Shown here piece by piece: positions 8,228 through 16,693 of a stretch of 64,000 nucleotides of DNA. The position numbers and the translations under genes were made by a program. Under the pieces are notes generated by a model. It made no database searches, was not told the origin of the DNA, and saw nothing but the letters and a program-made list of their open reading frames with translations. Position 1 is the first letter of the stretch. Each line of letters begins with the position of its first letter. The DNA lies in contig JAJUIB010000004.1 of NCBI GenBank assembly GCA_029265615.1, forward strand, positions 1-64,000, written 5' to 3'. Source of the DNA: Spirochaetota bacterium (GTDB lineage: Bacteria; Spirochaetota; Spirochaetia; Treponematales; Rectinemataceae).

Positions 8228-8644
8228 TTACTCCTCTGGTGCTGTGCCGCGGCCTTGCTTGAGCGCGGCACGGCGGCGTTTTGCCGCAAGCCGACGCTCA
8301 CGCGATACACGAGTTGGCGCGGTGGCGCGGCGAGGCTTCGGCATAATAGCGGCGCCCGCTATGAGGGTGAAAAGCCGCTCGAGCGCAGCCTTGCGATTGC
8401 GAAGCTGGTCCCGCTCTCCGCTTGCGGCGACGAGAAGCTCGCCCTCTCCTGTAAGACGCGGTGCGAGGAGCGTCCTAACCCGCGCCTTTTCCGGTGCGGA
8501 CAGGCCCTCGAGTCTTTCGAGGGCGACGCGTGCAGTGACCTTCGAGCTCACCTTGTTAACATTCTGTCCGCCCGGTCCACCTGAGCGGGAAAACACAAGC
8601 TCGCAGGCGGCCTCGATCGATGCACGGAGCCTCTCTCGGTCCAT
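8228..8644 (-). CDS. arfB: Alternative ribosome-rescue factor, peptidyl-tRNA hydrolase ArfB (YaeJ)
   Basis: 138 residues, the usual size. The RF-1-like domain has the catalytic GGQ in RSGGPGGQNVNKVSSKV near residue 23, and the C-terminal tail is strongly basic (KPRR ... RRLAAKRRRAALKQ), as needed to enter the empty mRNA channel of stalled ribosomes. It releases nascent chains on non-stop mRNA. The ATG at 8644 is preferred over the in-frame GTG at 8650 because it matches the family N-terminus. The gene starts 9 bp after the Rsm22-like gene on the same strand and is probably co-transcribed with it. Confidence 0.92.
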   Translation of the reverse strand: MDRERLRASIEAACELVFSRSGGPGGQNVNKVSSKVTARVALERLEGLSAPEKARVRTLLAPRLTGEGELLVAASGERDQLRNRKAALERLFTLIAGAAIMPKPRRATAPTRVSRERRLAAKRRRAALKQGRGTAPEE

Positions 8645-8653
8645 GGACACCGC

Positions 8654-9943
8654 CTACGGTCGCGGGGCGTGCTCAAGCGTCTCGAGGTGGCTTTCGGGCC
8701 CGAGGCCGAGCGGGCACGGCGCGCCCGGGACGGCGTCGGGATCGCCTCGGAGCTCCGGACGGGTTATGCGAATGAGGTCGTACCGTCCGAGCTCTGCGAA
8801 GCCCGCGGAGAGCGCGCGGCTGTCGTCCTTCGGCGCTGAGAGCGACCGGCGGCCTTCTGCGCCGCAGATGAGGTAGCGGAGACGTCCCGCCTTGTTGAGC
8901 ATCGGATCCGACACAACGCGCGCGAGGATGGACGGTTGGCCGCACGTGGTGCCTGCAGTTGCCGTCTCGAGGCCCTGCGGCGGCTGTCTCAGGGCCCCGA
9001 GGGCAAACCAGGTCATTTTTACCGATGTCCGCTCGAGGCCCGCATAGGCGGCAAGCGAGGCGAGGGGTTCGGGGGGCGTCCATGGGTAGTCGCCATGGCA
9101 GGTGTGGCCAGCGCCGGCTACGAGGGCGGGGCAGGGCGTGTCGGCGAGACAGGGCCCGAGCACCGGGTGGCCGCGCATGACGAGGTGGTCGCGGAGTGCG
9201 AGGGCTTCTCGGCTTGTGAGGAGGGGGGCGGGTTCGATGACGAGGAGAAAGCCTCCGGGGGCGAGCCGCGCAAGTGCCGCTTCAAGAAGCGCGCAACGCC
9301 GATTGAGGCGGTCGTCGCGGGTTTTCCAGAGCTCATTAACCGCATGGGAGACGAGCACCGCATCGAAGGGGCCTTGAGGGAGTTTCCGTCCCGCCTCAGG
9401 CGATTCGAGGTCGATGCGGTGCACGGTGACGCGTGCCGCGGTCGTTGATGACGGCACGAGCTTTGCGGCAAGCCCGAGTGCGCGCTCGCTTGAGTCGACA
9501 AGGACGATATCGGTGGCGCCTTTGTCGGAAACTACGGCCGCTGCTGGGCCGGGCCCCGCTCCAAGGTCGAGCACGCGCCGCACCCGCGGAAGGTGCGGAA
9601 GGCTTGCCAGCGCAAGCGCCGTCTGCAGATAGGAAACCGGCCAGTAGTAGAGAAGATAGGCGCCAAGGAGGGCCGGATCGTCCATGTAAGAGGCGCCTGC
9701 GAGTTTTCTTCCGCCAGTAAGGCCGCGCTGGAGGCGGAGCAGGGCGTTCCCCACGATTTCAAGCTCGGAAGCGGCGAGGGAGGCCTCGCACGGAGCCGGA
9801 GAGGAGAATGTGCGGCCTGCGCCGTGCATCCGGCTGTGCCGAGGCTGGGGGGCTCCTGCAAGTTCGGCCCGCCACCTGTCGAGTAGCAGAGGAAGGCGGG
9901 CCTCGAGGGCGCGCTCGATGCCGGTGTCCTTGGGGGGGCTCAC
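8654..9943 (-). CDS. Rsm22-like (METTL17-related) SAM-dependent methyltransferase
   Basis: 429 residues. A Rossmann methyltransferase core is visible: VLDLGAGPGPAAAV (motif I, near residue 125), IVLVDSSERAL, and a DAVLVSHAVNELW stretch typical of Rsm22 proteins. A later Cys-rich segment, CLADTPCPALVAGAGHTCHGDYPW, corresponds to the Fe-S cysteine region of this family. The likely role is ribosomal small-subunit methylation or assembly, as for mitochondrial Rsm22/METTL17; bacterial members are poorly characterised. Its GTG start overlaps the stop of the HMA gene (GTGA at 9940-9943), so translation is coupled. Confidence 0.8.
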   Translation of the reverse strand: MSPPKDTGIERALEARLPLLLDRWRAELAGAPQPRHSRMHGAGRTFSSPAPCEASLAASELEIVGNALLRLQRGLTGGRKLAGASYMDDPALLGAYLLYYWPVSYLQTALALASLPHLPRVRRVLDLGAGPGPAAAVVSDKGATDIVLVDSSERALGLAAKLVPSSTTAARVTVHRIDLESPEAGRKLPQGPFDAVLVSHAVNELWKTRDDRLNRRCALLEAALARLAPGGFLLVIEPAPLLTSREALALRDHLVMRGHPVLGPCLADTPCPALVAGAGHTCHGDYPWTPPEPLASLAAYAGLERTSVKMTWFALGALRQPPQGLETATAGTTCGQPSILARVVSDPMLNKAGRLRYLICGAEGRRSLSAPKDDSRALSAGFAELGRYDLIRITRPELRGDPDAVPGAPCPLGLGPESHLETLEHAPRP

Positions 9944-10140
9944 ACGCTGATTGCGGTATAGCCTGAATCGGCGATGCAGGCTATGACCTCCTCCGCGGGA
10001 GCCTCGGTTTCGACTTCGACGCGCTTGGCGGCAAGATCAACCATGAACGAGATCGCTTTGCCCCAGGCGCTGAGCGATTTTTCGATGCGGGCTTTGCAGT
10101 GTCCACAGCTCATGTCGGCGACCGTGAATACGTGGGTCAT
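9940..10140 (-). CDS. Heavy-metal-associated (HMA) domain protein, CopZ-like metallochaperone
   Basis: 66 residues, a single HMA domain with the metal-binding DMSCGHCKARIEKSL motif (MxCxxC), ending IADSGYTAISV. Such proteins carry Cu(I) or related soft metals to transporters. GGAGGTG lies about 7 nt before the ATG. It overlaps the next gene by 4 nt. A metal ATPase is encoded at 42.6-44.7 kb but has its own HMA domain; whether this chaperone serves it is unknown. Confidence 0.9.
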   Translation of the reverse strand: MTHVFTVADMSCGHCKARIEKSLSAWGKAISFMVDLAAKRVEVETEAPAEEVIACIADSGYTAISV

Positions 10141-10236
10141 CGGGGCACCTCCACGGTAAAGTATGCGTATTTAGGCACTCGCGGCACAAGGGCCTTGCGC
10201 GGCGCGGCACGGCGTGGGGTAACCCCGGTTTTGCGC

Positions 10237-10905
10237 CTACGCCGCGCGCGGGGCAGGCGCGTTCGGTTCGGGATCGTCGTCGCTTGCGGCAAAGCGAAGG
10301 GCGAGCGAAAGGCGCGAAAGCGCGCGTGGCAGGGCCGCGTCGAGCGACTGCCGCTCGCCTGCGGCGATGGGATCGAGGCCAAGGACTTCCGCCGCAAAGC
10401 TGGGCATTGCGGGCGGCAGTGCGCCAAAGGCCTGCAGTATTGCATCGCCGGTCCAAGCACGTGCACCGCTGTCCGCAAGGGCGGGCATGCGGCGGCATAG
10501 GGCGAAGCTCGGCTTGCCCGATTTGTCGATGCTGGCCGAAAAGGCGAAAAGCCGGCAAATGAGGGGCCGGCCTGCGTAGACCGCGCAGTGCGCCTCGGGG
10601 CGTTCGGCTTCATAAAACGGACAGGGCGGATTGGGGGATAGCGGTCGACACGCAAGGTCGGGGCGTCGGCCGATGATGAAGGCGGCGAGGTAGGCCGCTT
10701 CGATGGGCAGGACGTCGGGCACGAAGCCCTCGCAGCAGGTTCCGCATCCTGCGGGGCAGGTGATCGGCTTCCCCGCGGCGGCGGCGGCGGTACGGAAGCC
10801 GCGCTGGGCGAATTCGATGCGTTCGTAGAGCTCGGCGAGGGACGCAAGTTGCGCACCCAAGGCCGAGCCCTGGAGGGGTGGCGGGATAATACCTTCGTCG
10901 TTCAT
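10237..10905 (-). CDS. YkgJ-family cysteine-cluster protein (probable Fe-S or zinc binding)
   Basis: 222 residues. The N-terminal half carries the YkgJ/FliB-like pattern: CPAGCGTCCEGF, then CPFYE, CAVYAGRPLICRLFAF and a further Cys (ALCRRM). The C-terminal third is Ala/Leu-rich and not conserved in the family. Function is unknown; members are thought to bind a metal or Fe-S cluster. It is followed after 96 bp by the HMA gene on the same strand, so the two may share a transcript. Confidence 0.8.
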   Translation of the reverse strand: MNDEGIIPPPLQGSALGAQLASLAELYERIEFAQRGFRTAAAAAGKPITCPAGCGTCCEGFVPDVLPIEAAYLAAFIIGRRPDLACRPLSPNPPCPFYEAERPEAHCAVYAGRPLICRLFAFSASIDKSGKPSFALCRRMPALADSGARAWTGDAILQAFGALPPAMPSFAAEVLGLDPIAAGERQSLDAALPRALSRLSLALRFAASDDDPEPNAPAPRAA

Positions 10906-10971
10906 GGGAGATTCCGTGCGGCGCTAGCATTATGCGCGCGCGGTCGCCCTGTCAACGGGTCTGCGTCGCCT

Positions 10972-11907
10972 CTAGCCCGCAAGGAGCTCCCGCGCCAGGA
11001 TGCAGGCACCGGATGCGGCGTCGGCGACCGGCTCGACGACGGCGAGTTCGGGGAGCGATACGGCGAGGCGCCGCACGAGCCCCTCGCGGAGCTGTCGATC
11101 GCCCTCGATAAGTCCTCCGCGGAAGGCAATGCGCTTCCGTGAGAGCTCCGCGCCGATCCGTGCATATACCGAGCGGACGAGACTTTCGAGCGCCGCCTCC
11201 GCCTCGTCCAGGATGGCCGAGGCGAGCTTGTCACCCGAATCGCGCCGGGCGCAGACAATTCGCGCGAATTTCGCGATGCGCGTCTTGTCGAGCCCCTCGT
11301 AGATGAAGGGCACAAGATCGGAGGGCTCGGCGAGCTGGAAGTAGGCGAGCGCATCGTCGAGAAGGGAGCTTGAAATGTCGCGGCCCTCGTGGGCGCGAAG
11401 ACCGCGCTTAAGCGCCTCGAAGGCGATGGCGAATGCCGAACCTTCGTCGCCCAAAAGATGACCCCAGCCGCCAGAGCGCACGGAGGTGCCGGAGCGGGTG
11501 CGTCCGAAGGCGATGGAGCCGGTTCCCGCGATGAGGAGGATGCCCTCGGTGTCGCCGAGCGCTCCCACGAGCGCCGGTTCGGCATCGTTCGAGGCCTCAA
11601 GCCGCGCGTTTATGGGGAGCAGTGCCGCTTCACGCATGAGATCGGCGAAGGGGCGTCGGTCCGCGGCCCGGTCGACGCCCGCCGTGCCAGCAAAGCCGGC
11701 ACGGCAGCCATCAGGCGTGAGCGCAGCTTCCCGATAGGCGCGCTCGAAGAGCGCGCGCAGGTTCGCAAGGACATTTTCGCGCGGATTCGAACGGGGATTC
11801 GAACTTCCCCCCTCGCCAAAAAACAGCAGCCCGCCTGAAACCGCTTCGATTCTGAGCCGGGCGCTCGTGCCGCCGCCATCTATGCCAAAGATCCAGCTGT
11901 CGTTCAT
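10972..11907 (-). CDS. BadF/BadG-type sugar kinase, probable N-acetylglucosamine kinase
   Basis: 311 residues, the size of GlcNAc-kinase-like members of the BadF/BadG/BcrA ATPase family. Visible motifs are FGIDGGGTSAR (phosphate 1), GFAGTAGVDR, LIAGTGSIAFG (phosphate 2) and GGWGHLLGDEGSAF. It should phosphorylate GlcNAc or a related amino sugar to the 6-phosphate, feeding the NagA/NagB enzymes encoded divergently nearby. The ATG at 11907 was chosen over an upstream in-frame start because GAGGAA precedes it and homology begins there. It lies 59 bp after the GNAT gene. Confidence 0.83.
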   Translation of the reverse strand: MNDSWIFGIDGGGTSARLRIEAVSGGLLFFGEGGSSNPRSNPRENVLANLRALFERAYREAALTPDGCRAGFAGTAGVDRAADRRPFADLMREAALLPINARLEASNDAEPALVGALGDTEGILLIAGTGSIAFGRTRSGTSVRSGGWGHLLGDEGSAFAIAFEALKRGLRAHEGRDISSSLLDDALAYFQLAEPSDLVPFIYEGLDKTRIAKFARIVCARRDSGDKLASAILDEAEAALESLVRSVYARIGAELSRKRIAFRGGLIEGDRQLREGLVRRLAVSLPELAVVEPVADAASGACILARELLAG

Positions 11908-11966
11908 GGTGGTGTTCCTCGCGTGCGGAAAAAGCGTACCTGGGGACCACGAGGGGCAAGCCGCGG

Positions 11967-12971
11967 CTAGCCCTCGAGGTGTTTCGTATAATAGCAATAG
12001 GTCCTGACGATGCGGAATCCCATCTTCTCGTAGAAGGCGGGCAGGTCCGTCCAATCGATGACCATGGTGCGGACGCCGCGCCGGGCAAGCTCCTCGAGTC
12101 CCGCGCGGAGGAGTCCGATACCGAGTCCGAGACCGCGGCGCGAGGCGTCGACACCGATGGGGCCAAGCCCCCCGGGCGCCGCACCCATGAGGCTGCGCCA
12201 GTAGACGCCGGGGCCGAGGAGGGGAGACGCCGGGTCGTAAAGCCGCGCAAATCCGACAATGTCGCCGCTTTGCTCCTCTTCGAGGAGGAGGAGGTCCTCC
12301 GGCCGCATGCCCGCCTGCGCCGCCTCCTCCGTTTCGATCTCCCAGCGGCCGGGAAAGCAGCGCCTGAAAAATGCCTGAGCGCGCTCGTGCCGGGTGGGGT
12401 CGAAATAGCAGCAGCGGTAGCCTGAGGGCCGCGGCGCCTGAGCGGCGAGCGAGGGGAGAGCGAGTGTTCCGAGATCGGCGGCAAGATCGTGCTCCTCGCC
12501 GCCTTTCTCGAAGCCGCGGGCTTCGAGAAAGGCCGCAAGGCTCTTCGATGCGAGGCTCCCGTCGAGGGGGAGGCCGGGGAAAAAGTGATAGTAGTCCCGC
12601 CCCAGGGCGAGCTCGCGGACGCCGCGCTCGCGAAGCCAGTGTTCGCCCCTCCGCAGGAGTTCGGAGCCGAGTCCGCGCCGCCGGGCCGAGCTTGCGACGA
12701 TGAGAAAGGAGAGGTGGCCGAGGGCGGGAACGGCGCCGCCTAGGTCCGGATCGGGCCGCGATGCGCGCTTGAACAGCGCGACCGCGGAAAGGGGCGCGCC
12801 GGCCCCTTCGCCGTCCATGGCGGCGAGGCAGAGCGATTCATCTTTTTCGAGGCGGAGCTGCTGGAGTAGGAGCCGCTCATCGAGGGGGAAGCGTTCACTG
12901 AGTTCACGATTCCAGAGTTCGAGTATCCGGGGTACAAGGCTCTGAGGCACGATAGGGCGAATGGCATGCAT
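11967..12971 (-). CDS. Tandem GNAT-fold acetyltransferase
   Basis: 334 residues with two GNAT halves. The first holds LSFLIVASSARRRGLGSELLRRGEHWL and the second GPIGVDASRRGLGLGIGLLRAGLEEL; both show the acetyl-CoA pyrophosphate loop (R/Q-x-x-G-x-G). The substrate is not predictable. The position between an amino-sugar kinase gene and nagA hints at amino-sugar acetylation. The ATG at 12971 is taken because similarity starts there (MHAIRPIVPQSL). No Shine-Dalgarno is visible, but TATGAT lies 6 nt before the ATG, as at other probable leaderless genes here. Confidence 0.75.
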   Translation of the reverse strand: MHAIRPIVPQSLVPRILELWNRELSERFPLDERLLLQQLRLEKDESLCLAAMDGEGAGAPLSAVALFKRASRPDPDLGGAVPALGHLSFLIVASSARRRGLGSELLRRGEHWLRERGVRELALGRDYYHFFPGLPLDGSLASKSLAAFLEARGFEKGGEEHDLAADLGTLALPSLAAQAPRPSGYRCCYFDPTRHERAQAFFRRCFPGRWEIETEEAAQAGMRPEDLLLLEEEQSGDIVGFARLYDPASPLLGPGVYWRSLMGAAPGGLGPIGVDASRRGLGLGIGLLRAGLEELARRGVRTMVIDWTDLPAFYEKMGFRIVRTYCYYTKHLEG

Positions 12972-12977
12972 GGGCGC

Positions 12978-12983
12978 ATCATA
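12978..12983 (-). promoter_or_regulatory. -10-like hexamer 6 nt before the GNAT start
   Basis: TATGAT on the minus strand, 6 nt before the ATG at 12971, with no clear -35 and no ribosome site. Part of the recurrent leaderless pattern. Confidence 0.35.
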
Positions 12984-13032
12984 TCCCGGCTGCGCGGAGG
13001 AAGAAAGCCCATCCAGATGAAAGCATGTGCCT

Positions 13033-13062
13033 TGCCGCGTGGCGCAAAGCCGGCGTATGCTC
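13033..13062 (+). promoter_or_regulatory. Possible sigma70 promoter of nagAB
   Basis: TTGCCG (13033-13038), 18 nt, TATGCT (13057-13062), in the 150-bp gap between the divergent GNAT and nagA genes. It would give a leader of about 55 nt before nagA. Confidence 0.35.
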
Positions 13063-13121
13063 ACCGCATAGCATGACCGCCGCTCGCGGCCTTTCCGCGC
13101 GGGGCGGGGAGGGTATGAGGA

Positions 13122-14291
13122 ATGGCTGTCGCCTGCATCCACAATGGCACGCTCCTATCGGGATACGCTCGCATGGAGAAGTGCGCTGTTCTCGTGGAGG
13201 ACGGATTTATCGCCGATGTGTTTTCGGAGCGGAGATTCGAGCAGAAGCGTCTGCCCTCCGATGCCGTGGTCCTCGACGCCGACGGTGCCTTTATCGCGCC
13301 CGGACTCATCGATACGCACATCCATGGATTTGCCGGCCATGGTACTGAGGACCTGTCCGTCGACGCTGTGCTTGCGATGTCCGAGGAGCTCGGGCGCTAT
13401 GGCGTCACCGCGTTCTGTCCGACGATCTACCCGATGGCCGAGGAAGATATGCTCGCCTCCATTCGCGCATCGGTCGGGGCGATCGGTCGGGAGCCGGGCG
13501 CGCGGGTGATGGGCGTCCACCTGGAGGGCCCCTTTATCTCACCCGCTCGCCTTGGCGTGCAACGCCCTGAGTTCGTGCGTCCTGTCGACCTCGAGCTGAT
13601 GGAGCGTCTTTTTGCGGCGGGCGGCGGTCACATTACGAACATGACGGTCGCCCCGGAGATCAAGGGCATGCGCGAGCTCGCCCTCTACTGCCAGAAAAAG
13701 GGCATCGTCCTCCAGGCGGGCCATACGGATGCCACCTACGAGAATATGCTCGAAGGCATGCAGGCAGGCATCCTCCACTCGACGCACTTCTTTAATGCCA
13801 TGTCGCGCCTTCACCATCGCGATCCGGGCGCGGTCGGCGCCATCATGATCCACTCCGAGCTCTCCTGCGAAATCATCGCCGACGGCAGGCACGTCCATCC
13901 CGACCTCATCAAGCTCCTCATGCGCGACAAGCCCTCGAGCAAGGTCGTCCTCGTTACCGATTCGCTCAAGCCGACCGAACAGCACAAATGCCCATTGTTC
14001 GCAAACCGCGAAGAGGTCGAACTCGTCGATGGTGTGTTCCAGCGGAAGGCGGACGGGATCATCGCCGGAAGTGCGCTCACGATGATCAAGGGGCTTGCGA
14101 ACCTCGCCACCTGGGGCGTTCCGCTCGAGAATGCGATCGAGATGGCCGCATCGAACCCGGCGCGCATCCTAAATCTCGGAAAGCGCGGGCTCATTGTCCC
14201 CGGCTACGAGGCCGACTTAGTCGTCTTCGACCGGGAATTTCGCGTGCGTGCCAGCCTTGTCGGCGGGCGGTTTGTCAAGAATGAGCTCTAG
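13122..14291 (+). CDS. nagA: N-acetylglucosamine-6-phosphate deacetylase
   Basis: 389 residues, full length. Amidohydrolase landmarks: [11 protein letters not shown] (metal-site HxH), HLEGPFISP (metal Glu), [19 protein letters not shown], and the catalytic Asp in VTDSLKPT. It removes acetate from GlcNAc-6-P to give glucosamine-6-P. The ATG follows TGAGGA. It precedes nagB by about 50 bp on the same strand, forming the amino-sugar catabolic pair, and is divergent from the kinase and GNAT genes. Confidence 0.95.
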   Translation: MAVACIHNGTLLSGYARMEKCAVLVEDGFIADVFSERRFEQKRLPSDAVVLDADGAFIAPGLIDTHIHGFAGHGTEDLSVDAVLAMSEELGRYGVTAFCPTIYPMAEEDMLASIRASVGAIGREPGARVMGVHLEGPFISPARLGVQRPEFVRPVDLELMERLFAAGGGHITNMTVAPEIKGMRELALYCQKKGIVLQAGHTDATYENMLEGMQAGILHSTHFFNAMSRLHHRDPGAVGAIMIHSELSCEIIADGRHVHPDLIKLLMRDKPSSKVVLVTDSLKPTEQHKCPLFANREEVELVDGVFQRKADGIIAGSALTMIKGLANLATWGVPLENAIEMAASNPARILNLGKRGLIVPGYEADLVVFDREFRVRASLVGGRFVKNEL

Positions 14292-14341
14292 CCGCGGATC
14301 GCCTGTGCGCCGCGGCCTATGAACGGCATAAGGAGTGTTGC

Positions 14342-15160
14342 ATGCGTCTTGTCGTCCGACCCGATTACGCAGCAGTTTCAACCTGGGCAGCCAACCACGT
14401 CGCTCGCCGCATCCTGCGGCATGAAAAGGCCATTGCCGAGGGCGCCCCGCGGCGGCCCTTCGTCCTCGGCCTCCCCACGGGCTCGTCGCCGCTTGGCATG
14501 TATGAAGCGCTTGCGGCGCTCTACCGCGCAGGAAAGGTTTCCTTTCGAAACGTCGTCACCTTCAACATGGACGAGTACGTCGGCATCCCCGAGGATCACG
14601 AGCAGAGTTACCACACCTTCATGCGGAAGAACTTTTTCTCCAAGGTCGACATCCCTGCGGAGAATCAAAACCTCCTTGACGGCAACGCCGCCGACCTCGA
14701 GGCCGAGTGCGTGCGCTACGAAGACAAAATACGCGCGCTTGGCGGTATCGATCTCTTTGTCGGCGGGGTGGGTGCGGACGGACACATCGCCTTTAACGAG
14801 CCGGGCTCCTCGCTCTCCTCGCGCACCCGGGTGAAGACCCTCACCCGCGACACCAAGCTCATGAACTCGCGCTTTTTTAGCGGCGACCCCGAAGCCGTGC
14901 CCTCCACGGCGCTCACGGTCGGCGTCGGCACGATCACCGATGCGCGCGAGGTGCTCATTCTGGTGTCCGGCCTCGCGAAGGCGCGCGCCCTGCGACATGC
15001 GATCGAGGAGGGGGTGAACCACCTGTGGACGGTGAGCTGTTTGCAGCTTCACCCCAAGGGCATCATCGTCTGCGATGAGGAGGCCACGATGGAGCTCAGG
15101 GTCGGTACGGTGCGCTACTTCAAGGAGATCGAGGCGGCCAACTTCGACAACGGACTGTAG
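14342..15160 (+). CDS. nagB: Glucosamine-6-phosphate deaminase
   Basis: 272 residues. Typical motifs are [25 protein letters not shown] (catalytic Asp), [17 protein letters not shown] and [16 protein letters not shown]. It converts GlcN-6-P to fructose-6-P and ammonia, completing entry of amino sugars into glycolysis. AAGGAG lies about 7 nt before the ATG. A strong terminator follows 38 bp after the stop. Confidence 0.96.
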   Translation: MRLVVRPDYAAVSTWAANHVARRILRHEKAIAEGAPRRPFVLGLPTGSSPLGMYEALAALYRAGKVSFRNVVTFNMDEYVGIPEDHEQSYHTFMRKNFFSKVDIPAENQNLLDGNAADLEAECVRYEDKIRALGGIDLFVGGVGADGHIAFNEPGSSLSSRTRVKTLTRDTKLMNSRFFSGDPEAVPSTALTVGVGTITDAREVLILVSGLAKARALRHAIEEGVNHLWTVSCLQLHPKGIIVCDEEATMELRVGTVRYFKEIEAANFDNGL

Positions 15161-15197
15161 CGAGTTTTGTGGTATTCCGCCGTGTCTCGTATCTTGA

Positions 15198-15224
15198 GGG
15201 CCGCTCCTGTCGCGGCCCTTTTTT
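15198..15224 (+). terminator. Rho-independent terminator after nagB
   Basis: GGGCCGC (15198-15204), loop TCCTGTC, GCGGCCC (15212-15218), then six T. It separates nagAB from the MFS gene. Confidence 0.92.
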
Positions 15225-15259
15225 CATTGACAGAACGACTGTGCCGTAGTACCACGTAA

Positions 15260-15280
15260 TTACTTTCACTAAGAAAGTAA
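15260..15280. promoter_or_regulatory. Perfect 8+8 inverted repeat before the MFS gene, putative operator
   Basis: TTACTTTC, ACTAA, GAAAGTAA: perfect 8-bp arms with a 5-bp spacer, ending 15 nt before the MFS start. A TTGACA sits upstream at 15227-15232 but no convincing -10 is at the right distance. No regulator gene is adjacent, so the binding protein is unknown. Confidence 0.5.
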
Positions 15281-15295
15281 CACAAGGAGGCGGTA

Positions 15296-16651
15296 ATGGC
15301 GGCAAAAGACGGAGCTGCGCAGTCGCTCGACAGGGCGGGTGCTTCGCGCATGACGCCTGCGTACTACAAAACGGCGGTTTTTCTTGGGCTTGGTCTGTTC
15401 GCCGCCCAGCTCATGTGGATGATTTACAACACCTACATGCCCATTTTTCTCCAGGCGGGCAATCCCGCCTTTTCGACCCGTCTTGCGACGAGGGGATTCG
15501 GCCTCTCCGCGACGCTCACGGGATTCATCATGACGCTCGACAACATTGCGGCGTTTTTTCTGCAGCCGCTCATGGGACCGGTCAGCGATAGGACGCGCTC
15601 GCGCTTCGGGCGCCGCATGCCCTGGATACTCGTGTTCGCGCCCCTCTCCGCGCTCTCCTTTGCGCTCATTCCGATCGGGGCAGTCATGATCCCCGCGGCG
15701 GCATCGGGCCACATCGAACAGCTTGCGGGGCCCTTCGTGCTCATGGTCGGCGCGGCCCTCGTCATGGTGCTCTGCATGGCGCTCTGGCGCACTCCGCTTT
15801 TCGCCCTTCTGCCGGATCTCTTCCCTTCGCCTCTCCGCTCCCAGGCGAATGCGGTCGTCAACATCATGTCGGGTATAGGCGGGATCCTCGCCTTCGCGAT
15901 CGGCGGCGCCCTTTTTGCGGTGTACGAGCCCCTCCCCTTCTGGTTCGGCGCACTCGCGACGCTCGGCGCTGTCCTCGTTCTCTTTCTTACAATCCACGAG
16001 CCGAGCGACCTCGTCGAGGCGGCCGAAGCCCCCGGGGGTCTCAAGGTGCTGGCGAAGCTTGCGTCCATCCCTCCCGAGAACAAGCGAAGCATTGCTCTTC
16101 TCATTTTTGTGGTGTTCTTCTACATGCTCGGCTACATGTCGCTCGAAACTTTTTTTTCGTCCTTCGCGGTCGCCCACCTTGGCATGAAGCCTTCCGCCGC
16201 GGCGCTCCTCCTTGCGGTTTCCTATGTTTCGTTCCTCGTTTTTGCCATGCCGGCGAGTGCGGTTGCGCGAAAACTCGGTCGCAAGACGACCGTCGGGATA
16301 GGTCTTGTTGTTTTTGCGGCAGTGCTTGTGGGCATCCGCATTGTGCCGACCCTGCCTGTTGTCGTTGTCGGGCTTGCCGTGGGCGGCTTTGGCTGGGCGC
16401 TTGTCAACATCAACTGCTTCCCAATGGTCCTCGATAGTTCGACCTCCGAGGAACTCATGGGTACCTATTCGGGGCTCTACTTTATCGCGACGACGCTCGC
16501 AGGCACGCTCGGCCCCATCCTCAACGGCCGCGTGATCGATCTTGCGGGGCGGGATTACCGTGTGATCTTCGTGATCGGCCCGCTCTTCTTCCTCTGTTCA
16601 CTGCTCTGCCTGCTCGGTGTGCGCACCGGGGAGGTAAAGACGGAGCGCTAG
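15296..16651 (+). CDS. MFS transporter, SLC45/GPH-like sugar transporter
   Basis: 451 residues with about twelve membrane helices. The loop DRTRSRFGRRMPW matches the conserved cytoplasmic segment of SLC45/GPH-type glycoside carriers (D-R-T-R-S-R-x-G-R-R). A long central loop around residues 240-265 separates the two six-helix halves. It probably brings a sugar or glycoside into the cell; downstream of nagAB it could import an amino-sugar derivative, which is inference. AAGGAGG stands 6 nt before the ATG. It has its own control region, with a terminator and an inverted repeat upstream. Confidence 0.82.
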   Translation: MAAKDGAAQSLDRAGASRMTPAYYKTAVFLGLGLFAAQLMWMIYNTYMPIFLQAGNPAFSTRLATRGFGLSATLTGFIMTLDNIAAFFLQPLMGPVSDRTRSRFGRRMPWILVFAPLSALSFALIPIGAVMIPAAASGHIEQLAGPFVLMVGAALVMVLCMALWRTPLFALLPDLFPSPLRSQANAVVNIMSGIGGILAFAIGGALFAVYEPLPFWFGALATLGAVLVLFLTIHEPSDLVEAAEAPGGLKVLAKLASIPPENKRSIALLIFVVFFYMLGYMSLETFFSSFAVAHLGMKPSAAALLLAVSYVSFLVFAMPASAVARKLGRKTTVGIGLVVFAAVLVGIRIVPTLPVVVVGLAVGGFGWALVNINCFPMVLDSSTSEELMGTYSGLYFIATTLAGTLGPILNGRVIDLAGRDYRVIFVIGPLFFLCSLLCLLGVRTGEVKTER

Positions 16652-16663
16652 GTCGGGCGCGGA

Positions 16664-16689
16664 GGGCGCGGATCTGTGGCCCCGCGCCC
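16664..16689. terminator. GC hairpin between convergent MFS and MATE genes
   Basis: GGGCGCGG (16664-16671) and CCGCGCCC (16682-16689) form an 8-bp stem. There is no T-tract on either side, so it may act only as a transcript-end hairpin. Confidence 0.4.
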
Positions 16690-16693
16690 CGCC

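Noticed and set aside
11783-11804. Two GATTCGAAC-type elements resembling tRNA T-arms
   Set aside because: They encode a repeated Ser-Asn-Pro-Arg in the sugar kinase; no acceptor stem or anticodon arm surrounds them.
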